Origin: Neisseria sp. Marseille-Q5346
Lineage (GTDB): Bacteria > Pseudomonadota > Gammaproteobacteria > Burkholderiales > Neisseriaceae
Length of the DNA stretch: 64,000 nucleotides
Direction: 5' to 3'
Assembly (NCBI RefSeq): GCF_946902045.1
Contig: NZ_OX336253.1
Span: 1,798,001 to 1,862,000, forward strand
A program made the translations under genes and the position numbers. The notes beneath the pieces were generated by a model. It was not told the DNA's origin. It made no database searches and saw only the letters and a list, made by a program, of their open reading frames with translations. Positions within the stretch are counted from its first letter, which is position 1. The number at the start of each line of letters is the position of its first letter. Below, in pieces: positions 18,585-30,924 of this stretch.

Positions 18585-20111
18585 ATGAATTATCCGCCGT
18601 TACAAGGGTTTAAGCTGGTGTTGGCAACGTTGGCGCTCAGCTTGGCCGTATTTATGGAAGTCTTGGACAGCACCATCGCCAACGTCGCCGTGCCCGTTAT
18701 CGCAGGGGATTTGGGTGCGGCGACCACGCAGGGCACTTGGGTGATTACCTCATTTGCCGTAGCCAATGCCATTTCCGTCCCCCTGACCGGCTTTTTGGCC
18801 AAGCGGTTTGGCGAGGTTAAAATCTTTATTGCTGCCGTGATTGGTTTTGTCGTAACGTCATGGCTGTGCGGTATGGCGCATAATCTTCAAGCCTTGGTTT
18901 TTTTCCGAGTGTTGCAAGGCTTTATCGCCGGGCCTTTGATTCCCTTGTCTCAAAGTCTTCTGATGGCTTCCTATCCGCCCGAAAAACGAACATTGGCATT
19001 GGCTTTATGGGCGATGACTGTCGTTGTTGCCCCTGTATTGGGACCGATTTTGGGCGGTTGGATTTCGGACAACTGGCATTGGGGATGGATTTTCTTTATC
19101 AATATCCCAATCGGGGTTTTATCCGCCTCCATTGCTTGGAAACAGCTTAGACACAGGGAAACCGAAATTATTAGGGCGCCGATTGATTACGTCGGGCTGG
19201 TGTTGATGATTGTCGGTATCGGTGCATTGCAAATGATGCTTGATAGGGGCAAAGAGTTGGATTGGTTTGCCTCGGGAGAGATTATCGTTTTGGGCGTTAC
19301 TGCTTTGGTGTTCCTTACATATTTTATTGTTTGGGAGCTGGGCGAGAAATACCCGATTGTCGATTTGTCATTGTTTAAAAATAGAAACTTCACAATAGGC
19401 GTTGTTGCTACATCGTTGGGCTTTATGGTCTATATGGGTACATTGACCTTGCTGCCTTTGGTGTTGCAATCAAATCTCGGCTATACCGCAACTTGGGCAG
19501 GTTTGGCTGCTGCACCGGTGGGCTTCCTGCCGATTATTCTGTCGCCGATTATTGGTAAGTTTGGCAATCGCGTCGATATGCGTCTGTTTGTCAGCGCCAG
19601 CTTCTTGGTGTTTGCTTACACATTCCATTGGCGAACCGATTTCTATGCCGGTATGGATATGAGCAATGTCGTTTGGCCGCAGTTTTGGCAGGGTTTAGGC
19701 GTAGCCATGTTCTTCCTGCCTTTGACCAGTATTACCTTGTCGCATATGAAAGGCAATCAAATTGCCTCGGCCAGTAGCCTGTCTAACTTCTTGCGTGTTT
19801 TTATGGGCGGTGTCGGAGTATCTGTTGTCAGCACCATGTGGGAACGACGCGAAGCTTTGCACCATACTCAACTGACCGAACATATTAATTCATTGTCCTC
19901 AATCAGCAACCAATCTATTCAAGGCATGATGGCCAATGGTTTAAGCAAGGAGCAGGCTTTGGTGGCGATAAATAGCACCATTTCCCAACAAGGCTTTATT
20001 ATTGGCTCAAATGAAATTTTCTTGGCAGGCAGTATCATATTCATCAGCATGATCCCCATTATTTGGCTGGCAAGGCCGCCATTTAACGGCTCTAGTGGGG
20101 GAGGACATTAA
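18585..20111 (+). CDS. emrB: EmrB/QacA-type drug:proton antiporter (MFS, DHA2, 14 TM)
   Basis: This 508-residue inner membrane pump has the DHA2 signature LAVFMEVLDSTIANVAVPVIAGDLG in the first helix. QGTWVITSFAVANAISVPLTGFLAKRFGEVK (motif A region) and APVLGPILGGWISDNWHWGWIFFINIPIG (motif C) follow. Hydrophobic segments are consistent with 14 helices. It acts with the adaptor and outer membrane lipoprotein encoded just upstream. Homologues export fatty acids, uncouplers and hydrophobic antibiotics; the substrate here is unknown. No strong ribosome site is seen before the ATG. An inverted-DUS terminator follows. Confidence 0.94.
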   Translation: MNYPPLQGFKLVLATLALSLAVFMEVLDSTIANVAVPVIAGDLGAATTQGTWVITSFAVANAISVPLTGFLAKRFGEVKIFIAAVIGFVVTSWLCGMAHNLQALVFFRVLQGFIAGPLIPLSQSLLMASYPPEKRTLALALWAMTVVVAPVLGPILGGWISDNWHWGWIFFINIPIGVLSASIAWKQLRHRETEIIRAPIDYVGLVLMIVGIGALQMMLDRGKELDWFASGEIIVLGVTALVFLTYFIVWELGEKYPIVDLSLFKNRNFTIGVVATSLGFMVYMGTLTLLPLVLQSNLGYTATWAGLAAAPVGFLPIILSPIIGKFGNRVDMRLFVSASFLVFAYTFHWRTDFYAGMDMSNVVWPQFWQGLGVAMFFLPLTSITLSHMKGNQIASASSLSNFLRVFMGGVGVSVVSTMWERREALHHTQLTEHINSLSSISNQSIQGMMANGLSKEQALVAINSTISQQGFIIGSNEIFLAGSIIFISMIPIIWLARPPFNGSSGGGH

Positions 20112-20113
20112 AT

Positions 20114-20144
20114 AAAAGGCCGTCTGAATTTCAGACGGCCTTTT
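20114..20144. terminator. Convergent inverted-DUS terminator (emrB / thrB)
   Basis: AAAAGGCCGTCTGAA followed at once by TTTCAGACGGCCTTTT; it has T runs on both strands. Confidence 0.85.
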
Positions 20145-20153
20145 ATCTATATA

Positions 20154-21071
20154 TTATTTAAGACTCAATAACAGATCTCTAAATGCATTCGGATCTTTAA
20201 TAAATGTCATTTCACCTGATTGAGGAAAATGGAAATCCAGTAGGCGGGATACCCAGAAACGGATACATCCGGCTCTTTGTGCAGTAGGGAGATATGCACG
20301 TTCTTCATCAGATAAAGGACGCACGCTTTCATAGCCATGGATAAAAGCATCATAAAGAGCAGGGTCTAATTTATTATCGGCTGTCCGCGCCCAGTCGTTA
20401 ACTGCAATGGCCAAGTCGTACATGAAATTACCATTGCACGCATAATAAAAATCGATAAAGCCGGAAACTTCATCTCCATTAAGCAGTACATTGTCTTTAA
20501 ATAAATCGGCATGGATAATACCAGAAGGCAAATGTTCTCCAAGATTTTCATCTAAAGCAGCAATTTCAGCTTGAAGCAGTTTGGCATCTTTGCTATCTAA
20601 AACCGGGAGTAACTGGGTGCAGGCATCATGCCACCAGCCATCATAACGGGGATTTTTCATTTTTAAAGGAAAATCTTGGCCGGCTAAATGCATTTTGGCC
20701 AGCATAGCACCGGTATGAAAACATTGAGCTTCAGTTGGCCAGCCCGTATCTGAACCATTCAAACAAGTAACCAAACAAGCCGGTTTCCCGGCCAAAATAG
20801 AATGCAGTCCTTCATCTTTACGAGCAATCGGAGCTGCGCAGGCAACACCATTCAGACTCAAATGCTGGTTGAGTTCTAAAAAGAAAGGCAGTTCATCTGA
20901 TTTTAAAACCTCAAAAACAGTCAATACATAACGACCGATTGAAGTAGTCAAAAAATAATTACTATTAGTAATTCCTTGAGCAATCCCCTGCAAAGAAACA
21001 AAATCTCCCAAATCATATTGCAGTAGGAAATCACGCATTTGAGCGTCGGAAACGCTGGTATAGACAGACAT
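20154..21071 (-). CDS. thrB: Homoserine kinase, type II (APH-like fold)
   Basis: This 305-residue enzyme phosphorylates homoserine on the way to threonine. It belongs to the choline/aminoglycoside kinase fold rather than the GHMP family. The start [41 protein letters not shown], the catalytic loop [10 protein letters not shown] and the Mg motif [10 protein letters not shown] are present. It is monocistronic and convergent with emrB. The A+T content looks higher than that of neighbouring genes. The stretch upstream (21072-21250) has one imperfect inverted DUS and no gene. Confidence 0.93.
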   Translation of the reverse strand: MSVYTSVSDAQMRDFLLQYDLGDFVSLQGIAQGITNSNYFLTTSIGRYVLTVFEVLKSDELPFFLELNQHLSLNGVACAAPIARKDEGLHSILAGKPACLVTCLNGSDTGWPTEAQCFHTGAMLAKMHLAGQDFPLKMKNPRYDGWWHDACTQLLPVLDSKDAKLLQAEIAALDENLGEHLPSGIIHADLFKDNVLLNGDEVSGFIDFYYACNGNFMYDLAIAVNDWARTADNKLDPALYDAFIHGYESVRPLSDEERAYLPTAQRAGCIRFWVSRLLDFHFPQSGEMTFIKDPNAFRDLLLSLK

Positions 21072-21254
21072 AGCAAACTCGAGGCTAATATAAAAGAATC
21101 AAAGGAACATCATACCAAAAAACAAGAGACAACAATATAAATTAAAGCGAGGGTCAAATTCAAAAGGCTATCTGAAAGAGCATTTCAGACGGCCTTAGTA
21201 TTGAATAGGGTTGGATTTGGAAAGAGAATAGGGAAGATCTGAGGTGTTTTTAGA

Positions 21255-21281
21255 AAAATAAAAACCCTGTTAAAACAGGGT
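21255..21281 (-). terminator. Minus-strand terminator upstream of the rRNA operon
   Basis: ACCCTGTT and AACAGGGT form a hairpin; on the minus strand it is followed by a T-rich run (TTTTTATTTTT). No minus-strand gene ends here. Confidence 0.6.
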
Positions 21282-21318
21282 GGTGGTTAAATTTCTAGAA
21301 ATAATTTTGCGAAAGGTG

Positions 21319-21347
21319 TTGACTGGTTTTATTTGGGGGCGTATAGT
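21319..21347 (+). promoter_or_regulatory. rRNA operon promoter P1
   Basis: -35 TTGACT (21319-21324) and -10 TATAGT (21342-21347) are 17 bases apart. Confidence 0.7.
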
Positions 21348-21427
21348 TCGGTTCTTCGCTGCTGACGCGGTGAAGAAAACGAAGCAGACAGTATAACACA
21401 GTTAGTTAGAATTTTCGATAATTTTAG

Positions 21428-21455
21428 TTGACATTTGCTAAATGTACTGTATAAT
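21428..21455 (+). promoter_or_regulatory. rRNA operon promoter P2
   Basis: Consensus -35 TTGACA (21428-21433) and -10 TATAAT (21450-21455) are 16 bases apart, with an AT-rich upstream element. A boxA-like GCTCTTTAAAAAA follows at about 21463-21475, as expected for rRNA antitermination. Confidence 0.85.
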
Positions 21456-21479
21456 TCGATTCGCTCTTTAAAAAACAGA

Positions 21480-21501
21480 TTACCGATAAGTGTGAGTGCA
21501 T
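21480..21501 (+). other. 5' half of the 16S processing stem
   Basis: This 22-base segment is complementary to 23159-23180 apart from one G:U pair. The two would form the long double-stranded stem that RNase III cuts to release pre-16S rRNA. Confidence 0.8.
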
Positions 21502-21597
21502 TAGGCCTCACACTGTTTGAAAGACAGACAAGATGATGTTTTAGACATTGTCCTGTCGGTTTCTTTGAAGCAGACCAGAAGTTATAAGTTAGAGATT

Positions 21598-23141
<1,544 letters not shown>

Positions 23142-23158
23142 GAGAAAGAAGAGGTCTG

Positions 23159-23180
23159 ATGCATTCACACTTATCGGTAA
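23159..23180 (+). other. 3' half of the 16S processing stem
   Basis: Complementary to 21480-21501 with one wobble; see the 5' half. Confidence 0.8.
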
Positions 23181-23244
23181 ACTGTATAAAGATGCGGAAG
23201 AGAAAAGCTTGAGTGAAGACAAGATTCGCTTAAGAAGAGAATCC

Positions 23245-23321
<77 letters not shown>

Positions 23322-23326
23322 AGAAC

Positions 23327-23402
23327 GGGGGCATAGCTCAGTTGGTAGAGCACCTGCTTTGCAAGCAGGGGGTCATCGGTTCGATCCCGTTTGCCTCCAC
23401 CA
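23327..23402 (+). tRNA. tRNA-Ala (TGC)
   Basis: The 76-nt cloverleaf lies 5 bases after tRNA-Ile. It has acceptor GGGGGCA/TGCCTCC, anticodon loop TTTGCAA (TGC), T arm GGTTCGATCCC and an encoded CCA. Confidence 0.98.
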
Positions 23403-23734
23403 AGAACTTTACAAATCAAAGGAAGCCTGCTATACTTAGCAGCTTATTTTGATTTGCGAAGTGAAATATCGACGCATCGATCTTTAACAAATTGGAAAGC
23501 CGAAATCAACAAACAAAGACAATGAGTTTGTTTTGATTTTTTGTTCTTTGCAAAGGATAAAAAATCTCTCGCAAGAGAAAAGAAAACAAACACAGTATTT
23601 GGGTGATGATTGTATCGACTTAATCCTGAAACACAAAAGGCAGGATTAAGACACAACAAAGCAGTAAGCTTTATCAAAGTAGGAATTTCAAGTTTGCTTC
23701 CCTAGTCAACGGGTAGGTAAACGAAGTCAAAGAG
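23403..23734 (+). other. 16S-23S spacer, distal part
   Basis: No gene. It contains a boxA-like antitermination element (GATCTTTAACAAATTGG at about 23479-23495) and AT-rich sequence leading to the 23S processing stem. Confidence 0.7.
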
Positions 23735-23750
23735 GTTCTTGAAATGATAG

Positions 23751-23757
<7 letters not shown>
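23735..23757 (+). other. 5' half of the 23S processing stem
   Basis: This 23-base segment pairs with 26631-26653 with a single mismatch. It reaches into the mature 23S 5' end. Confidence 0.8.
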
Positions 23758-26639
<2,882 letters not shown>

Positions 26640-26733
26640 ATCATTTGAAGAACTTCAAAAGATAAAAGCTTACTGACTGATTCAGTCATCACCGAATATA
26701 TTGATTAAGGCTTTACCGATTTGTAACAGTTTA

Positions 26734-26851
26734 AGTTTGGCGGCCATAGCGAGTTGGTCCCACGCCTTCCCATCCCGAACAGGACCGTGAAACGACTCAG
26801 CGCCGATGATAGTGTGGTTCTTCCATGTGAAAGTAGGTCACCGCCAAACAC
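26734..26851 (+). rRNA. 5S ribosomal RNA
   Basis: About 118 nt. The terminal helix is GTTTGGCGG with CCGCCAAAC, and the loops CCCATCCCGAACAGG and GAAAGTAGGTCA are conserved. It ends the operon, 94 bases after 23S. Ends are approximate. Confidence 0.95.
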
Positions 26852-26860
26852 CCATTCCGA

Positions 26861-26888
26861 AGCCCCCGACTGATGTCGGGGGCTTTTT
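26861..26888 (+). terminator. rRNA operon terminator
   Basis: AGCCCCCGAC-TGAT-GTCGGGGGCT followed by TTTTT; a very GC-rich, strong hairpin. Confidence 0.9.
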
Positions 26889-26983
26889 ATATGCCTGTCG
26901 GTTTGGCGATAGGGGGATTATGATTACCCTGTTGTGATTCTTGAACAAACGTACCGAAAGTTACGGTTAACCGTTTGAAATAT

Positions 26984-27012
26984 TTGAAATCAAACGATAT
27001 TTGCGTTAATAT
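26984..27012 (+). promoter_or_regulatory. Candidate promoter of comEA
   Basis: -35 TTGAAA (26984-26989) and -10 TAATAT (27007-27012) are 17 bases apart, giving a leader of about 120 nt. Confidence 0.55.
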
Positions 27013-27140
27013 GTCGTAAGCATTTATATGGGCATGGGCTGTTGCCCTATCTGCGTATGTGACAGTGTTTACAGAGTGGAATAAAACCATTCGGTAGACT
27101 TCCTGACTGATTCAATCCGACACGTTATAGGAAAACCCTG

Positions 27141-27428
27141 ATGAAGAAATTTTTATTTGGTGTAGTTGCCGCCGTTTGTACGGCGTTCTCTTTGGCTGCC
27201 GTGAACGTCAATACCGCATCTTCTGCCGAACTGGAGGCATTGCCGGGTATCGGCCCGGCTAAGGCGAAATCGATTGTAGAATACCGCCAGAAGAACGGTG
27301 CGTTCAAATCGGTGGAGGAGCTGAAAAACGTGAAGGGCATCGGTGATGCGGTACTGAACAAGTTGAAGGCGGAGGCGACGGTTTCTTCTGCCGCGCCTAA
27401 GGCCGCGCAGCCTGCCGTGAAAAAATAA
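27141..27428 (+). CDS. comEA: ComE/ComEA-type periplasmic DNA-binding competence protein
   Basis: This 95-residue secreted protein has a signal peptide of about 20 residues. Two helix-hairpin-helix motifs follow: LPGIGPAKAKSIVEYRQ near residues 34-50 and VKGIGDAVLNKL near 64-75. A short Ala/Lys/Pro tail ends it. Family knowledge: it binds incoming DNA in the periplasm without sequence preference and ratchets uptake; in Neisseria several copies of comE lie downstream of rRNA operons, exactly as here. The gene uses its own candidate promoter. The ATG is preceded by AGGAAAACCCTG. No DUS lies in or near it. Confidence 0.95.
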   Translation: MKKFLFGVVAAVCTAFSLAAVNVNTASSAELEALPGIGPAKAKSIVEYRQKNGAFKSVEELKNVKGIGDAVLNKLKAEATVSSAAPKAAQPAVKK

Positions 27429-27529
27429 CCTGACGGACGATCGTGCCGTATACGCCGCCCCGAGGCCGAACTGCTTGCCGGTTCCGGTTGACGGGCGGCT
27501 TTGTTTGGGGCCGGGAATGAAGACTTGGA

Positions 27530-27546
27530 CCAATGGGGGCCATTGG
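27530..27546. repeat. Inverted repeat between comEA and the pilin gene
   Basis: CCAATGG-GGG-CCATTGG, a perfect 7-bp repeat, lies in the 182-base gap. It has no T run and its role is unknown. Confidence 0.35.
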
Positions 27547-27610
27547 GTAAAGGGATAAACGGATAGCCTCTTGTTGGATAGGGGATATAAAAGATAAAGG
27601 GAAGAAAGAT

Positions 27611-28105
27611 ATGTACTTAAAAGCATTTGACGGAAAACGGAATAGGGCAACTGTGCAGAGGGGGTATTCTTTGATACAGCTGTTGGTGGTGATGCTGTTG
27701 GTTTCGATATTGGCGACGGCGGCATTGACTGCCTATCGGGAATCGGTCCGCTCGGCGAACCTGCGTGCGGCGCATGCCGCCCTGCTGGAAAATGCGCGCT
27801 TTATGGAGCAGTTCTACACAAAAAAGGGCAGCTTTAAGCTGACGTCGACGAAGTGGCCGGAATTGCCGGTGAAGGAGGCGGGCGGTTTCTGTATCAGGAT
27901 GAGCGGTCAGGCTAAGGGCATCCTGGAGGGTAAGTTTACCTTGAAGGCGGTGGCGCTGGACAGGGAGGCGGAGCCGAGGGTGCTGCGCTTGAACGAGTCG
28001 TTGACGGCGGTGGTGTGCGGGAAGATGAAGGGGAAGGGCAGTTGTACGGACGGTGAGGAGATATTTAAGGGCAATGATGCGGAGTGTCGGCCTTTTATGG
28101 GGTAA
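27611..28105 (+). CDS. comP: Type IV minor pilin, ComP-like (DUS receptor)
   Basis: This 164-residue prepilin has an 18-residue leader ending QRG, then YSLIQLLVVMLLVSILATAAL, a pilin N-terminal helix. The globular part has AALLENARFMEQFY, TSTKWPELPVKEAGGFCIR and a C-terminal DGEEIFKGNDAEC. Four cysteines (94, 136, 145, 159) fit the two disulfides of ComP. ComP binds the DUS at the cell surface and makes transformation sequence-specific (family knowledge). Two oddities: Gln instead of Glu at mature position +5, and a long leader. The assignment to ComP rather than another minor pilin rests on this pattern and on the neighbouring comEA. Ribosome site AAGGGAAGAAAG. Confidence 0.82.
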   Translation: MYLKAFDGKRNRATVQRGYSLIQLLVVMLLVSILATAALTAYRESVRSANLRAAHAALLENARFMEQFYTKKGSFKLTSTKWPELPVKEAGGFCIRMSGQAKGILEGKFTLKAVALDREAEPRVLRLNESLTAVVCGKMKGKGSCTDGEEIFKGNDAECRPFMG

Positions 28106-28138
28106 CAATCGGGTGGAAAGGGAGAAGCGGATAAAGAA

Positions 28139-28164
28139 AAAGGACGTGCACAGGCACGTCCTTT
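28139..28164. terminator. Convergent terminator between comP and uppP
   Basis: AAAGGACGTGC-ACAG-GCACGTCCTTT; no DUS. Confidence 0.8.
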
Positions 28165-28180
28165 GGTGAATGAAGATGGA

Positions 28181-29005
28181 TTACTCGCTCCAGCTAACCC
28201 AGCCCAGCATCCAAGTAAGGAGAATCAGACCGCCAAATACAATACGGTAGTAGGCAAAAGGAACATAGTTTTTACTGGAAACAAATTTCAGCAAAGCTTT
28301 TACTGCTAATAAACCGGCGATAAATGCTGCGATAAAACCGATGGCAATTTGTCCGATATCCTGCAAGGTAAAGAGTTTGTAGTTTTTTAAGATGTCGTAA
28401 CCTGTGGCCGCAATCATCATTGGTACAGCAAGGAAGAATGAAAATTCGGTAGCCGTTTTACGTTCTAATCCCCACAGCATACCGCCCATGATGGTACTGC
28501 CTGAACGTGATGTCCCAGGGATAAGGGCACAAATTTGGGCGCATCCTACAACAAATGCGTCGATTGGGCGCATATCATCTACATGATTGACTTTAGGTTT
28601 GGCTGTTGTTTGGCGTTTTTCAACCCATAAAATGAAGAAGCCACCCAGCACCAGCATGGTAGCAACAGTAATTGGGTTGAAAAGGTGTAATTTGATTTGT
28701 TTGCTGAACAAGAGACCCACAACCGCAGCCGGTATGAAGGCAATAAATAAATTCAGTACAAAGCGATTGGCTGTTCGTTCTTTACCCAGCCCTTTTATGA
28801 TATGGGTAAATCGTTGGCGATATTCGAATACGACGGCTAATACGGCACCGAGTTGGATAGCAATTTCAAATACTTTTCCGTTGCTTTGAAAGTTCATTAA
28901 GTCACCGAATACAATTAAGTGACCGGTACTGGAAATAGGGAGAAACTCGGTTAAACCTTCGATAATACCGAGAATAAGTGCTTTGAATAAAATCAGAATG
29001 TCCAT
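28181..29005 (-). CDS. uppP: Undecaprenyl-diphosphatase
   Basis: This 274-residue integral membrane enzyme (BacA/UppP) dephosphorylates undecaprenyl diphosphate to recycle the lipid carrier for peptidoglycan and surface glycans; overexpression gives bacitracin resistance. The first active-site motif [15 protein letters not shown] lies at residues 16-30, and the second, [15 protein letters not shown], mid-protein. Several hydrophobic helices follow. It is separated from dsbA by a 44-base gap with a back-to-back DUS pair. Confidence 0.96.
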   Translation of the reverse strand: MDILILFKALILGIIEGLTEFLPISSTGHLIVFGDLMNFQSNGKVFEIAIQLGAVLAVVFEYRQRFTHIIKGLGKERTANRFVLNLFIAFIPAAVVGLLFSKQIKLHLFNPITVATMLVLGGFFILWVEKRQTTAKPKVNHVDDMRPIDAFVVGCAQICALIPGTSRSGSTIMGGMLWGLERKTATEFSFFLAVPMMIAATGYDILKNYKLFTLQDIGQIAIGFIAAFIAGLLAVKALLKFVSSKNYVPFAYYRIVFGGLILLTWMLGWVSWSE

Positions 29006-29049
29006 AAGTTTTCAGACGGCCTTGAGGCCGTCTTTCTTTTGTTGAATAG

Positions 29050-29703
29050 TTAAAGTGGTTTTGAGGATTGTTCGCGACGGACTTTGACGATGAGGTCATC
29101 TATGGTTTTCATACCGACTTTCCAGTCGCTACCATTGAAATTGACTTTGTATTTACCACCGACAATGACAGTTGGTGTGTTTTCAATTCGATAAGTTTCC
29201 GTCAATTGCTGCATTTTTGCAGCAGCCGATGCGGCAGCAGGACTGTTGTAGGCTTGAAGCAGTTTTTTACTTTCAAAACTCGTTTGTTTACCCACCCATG
29301 AGCGGAATACATTGGTATCGGCCAGGTTGATTTTTTGTTCGTAAACTGCTTTGAAGATGACTGGATTGGCTTGATATTTCAAACCTGAAAGATTAACGGC
29401 TGCGGCAACCTTGGCCAAACCCAACATTTCAGGCATCCAAACGACGTGCTCTGTCCGTAAGGAAACATCTTTAGCGAAGGTTTTGCTGTGTTGCAACAAA
29501 ACCGGATCGAGATGGTAACAATGAACGCAGAAGTAGCCGAAAAACTCAAGCACTTCAATTTTGCCGGCTTGTTGCTGCGGGATAGGGCGACTGAGGACAG
29601 TATAGTCCACGCCTTCGGTAGCAGCCTGTGCACTCAGACTGAGCAGGCTCAGGCTGAGTGCGGCAATAGTTTGTTTCATACGCTGCTTCATCAGTGATTC
29701 CAT
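29050..29703 (-). CDS. dsbA: Periplasmic thiol:disulfide oxidoreductase DsbA
   Basis: This 217-residue protein introduces disulfides into exported proteins. The signal peptide ends SLSAQA|ATEG without a lipobox cysteine, so it is the soluble periplasmic type (like the third neisserial DsbA) rather than a lipoprotein. The active site FFGYFCVHC has Cys59 and Cys62, and the cis-Pro loop is ENTPTVIVGG. The start overlaps the stop of the upstream SPOR gene (TAATG), indicating translational coupling; ATGs at codons 5 and 9 are alternatives. DsbA proteins are needed for pilus biogenesis, which fits the nearby four-cysteine pilin. Confidence 0.94.
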   Translation of the reverse strand: MESLMKQRMKQTIAALSLSLLSLSAQAATEGVDYTVLSRPIPQQQAGKIEVLEFFGYFCVHCYHLDPVLLQHSKTFAKDVSLRTEHVVWMPEMLGLAKVAAAVNLSGLKYQANPVIFKAVYEQKINLADTNVFRSWVGKQTSFESKKLLQAYNSPAAASAAAKMQQLTETYRIENTPTVIVGGKYKVNFNGSDWKVGMKTIDDLIVKVRREQSSKPL

Positions 29704-30770
29704 TATTTGGTAGAACGAATCAAGCTGTTGATATTATGGCCTTGCAGGTTTTTTTGCAGTTTTACAGCGGCTTCCTGAGGCATGGTGTTACTTTGAACTC
29801 GGTAAATGGTTTTGTCGCCGTTTTGCGATTCAACCACTTTGGAAGAAACACCTAAAATAGCCAATTTCGCACGTTGTGAATCTGCGCTGGAACGGTCTGC
29901 ATATGAACCAAGTTGCAGGAAGGCTTTTTTACCGCTGTTGGCAGTTGCTTCGGCTTTTTCTGACGATTGTTTGCCAGCGGCGTTGCTGCTTTCTTTTGTT
30001 GCAGAGGCATTTGCGGCTTTACGTGCTTTTTCGATGCTGCCGCTGTTGAGGATTTGCTCAGGTGTCGGCTTGTTTTGTTTTTTGGCTTCGGCGGCTTTTT
30101 TCTCAGCCAATTTGCGCTCGGCACGCTCTTTTTGTTTGTCGGTCAGTTGGTCGGCCGCTTTTTTATCTTTTGCAGTTTTATCAGCAGCTTCTTTTTCAGC
30201 TTTGGCTTTTTCTGCGCGTTTTTTTTCTAATTCGGCTTTTTTCTCGGCCAGTTTTTTCTTAGCGGCTTCTTTTTCTGCTTCCGCTTTTGCGGCTTTTTCT
30301 TTGGCTTCACGTTCGGCTTTGTCGGCGGCAGTTTTGTCTGCTCTTTCTTTGGCTTCGCGTTCGACTTTTTCTGCTTCAGCTTTATCCGCTTTTTCTTTGG
30401 CTTCACGTTCTGCTTGTTCGGCTTTTTCCTGAGCTTCTTTTTCCGTTTGAGCTTTTTCTTCAGCTTCTTTGGCAGCCTTTTCAGCCTCTTCTTTAGCTTT
30501 GGCTTCTTTCTCAGCAGCTTCTTTTTCTGCTTTGGCTTTTTCTTCATCTGCTTGGGTAGATGAAGTGTCGGTGGTTGGGCGTTTCTCTGCTTTGTCCTGA
30601 GGTTTCAGGATTTCAGGTTCTTCGCTTTGTTTAGGCTGAGTCAGCTCTTTGAAAACGTTTTGGTTGCCTTGGTTCAAGAAGAACAAAATACCGGCAATAA
30701 TACCTGTCGCCAGTATCAGGCCGAAAAAGAAACCGGCCAAGCCTTTGCCATATTGTGTAGATTTTTTCAT
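29703..30770 (-). CDS. SPOR-domain membrane protein with long charged coiled coil (FtsN/TolA-like layout)
   Basis: This 355-residue protein has a short cytoplasmic tail and one membrane helix (about residues 11-32). A very long Lys/Glu/Ala segment (about 70-250) is built of degenerate repeats such as EREAKEKADKAEAEK. A C-terminal SPOR domain (from about 283: KAFLQLGSYADRSSADSQRAKLAILG) ends it. SPOR domains bind denuded septal peptidoglycan, so a role in cell division is likely (inference). The gene ends inside the start of dsbA. The repeat region may vary in length between strains. Confidence 0.9.
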   Translation of the reverse strand: MKKSTQYGKGLAGFFFGLILATGIIAGILFFLNQGNQNVFKELTQPKQSEEPEILKPQDKAEKRPTTDTSSTQADEEKAKAEKEAAEKEAKAKEEAEKAAKEAEEKAQTEKEAQEKAEQAEREAKEKADKAEAEKVEREAKERADKTAADKAEREAKEKAAKAEAEKEAAKKKLAEKKAELEKKRAEKAKAEKEAADKTAKDKKAADQLTDKQKERAERKLAEKKAAEAKKQNKPTPEQILNSGSIEKARKAANASATKESSNAAGKQSSEKAEATANSGKKAFLQLGSYADRSSADSQRAKLAILGVSSKVVESQNGDKTIYRVQSNTMPQEAAVKLQKNLQGHNINSLIRSTK

Positions 30771-30924
30771 GACTTACCTTGTAATAATGTGTTCAGACGG
30801 TCTGAAGGGAGACTGTCTGAGTTTGGATTCGATATTTTATCAATAACCGTTATGGACGGCAAAATCCTGATGCTTTGTTTACTCTAGTTTTACTTAAACA
30901 TAAAGATTCAGGCCGTCTGACAAG

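Noticed and set aside
30227..30547. Lys/Pro-rich 106-codon frame within the SPOR gene
   Set aside because: Out-of-frame reading of the KEA repeat region.
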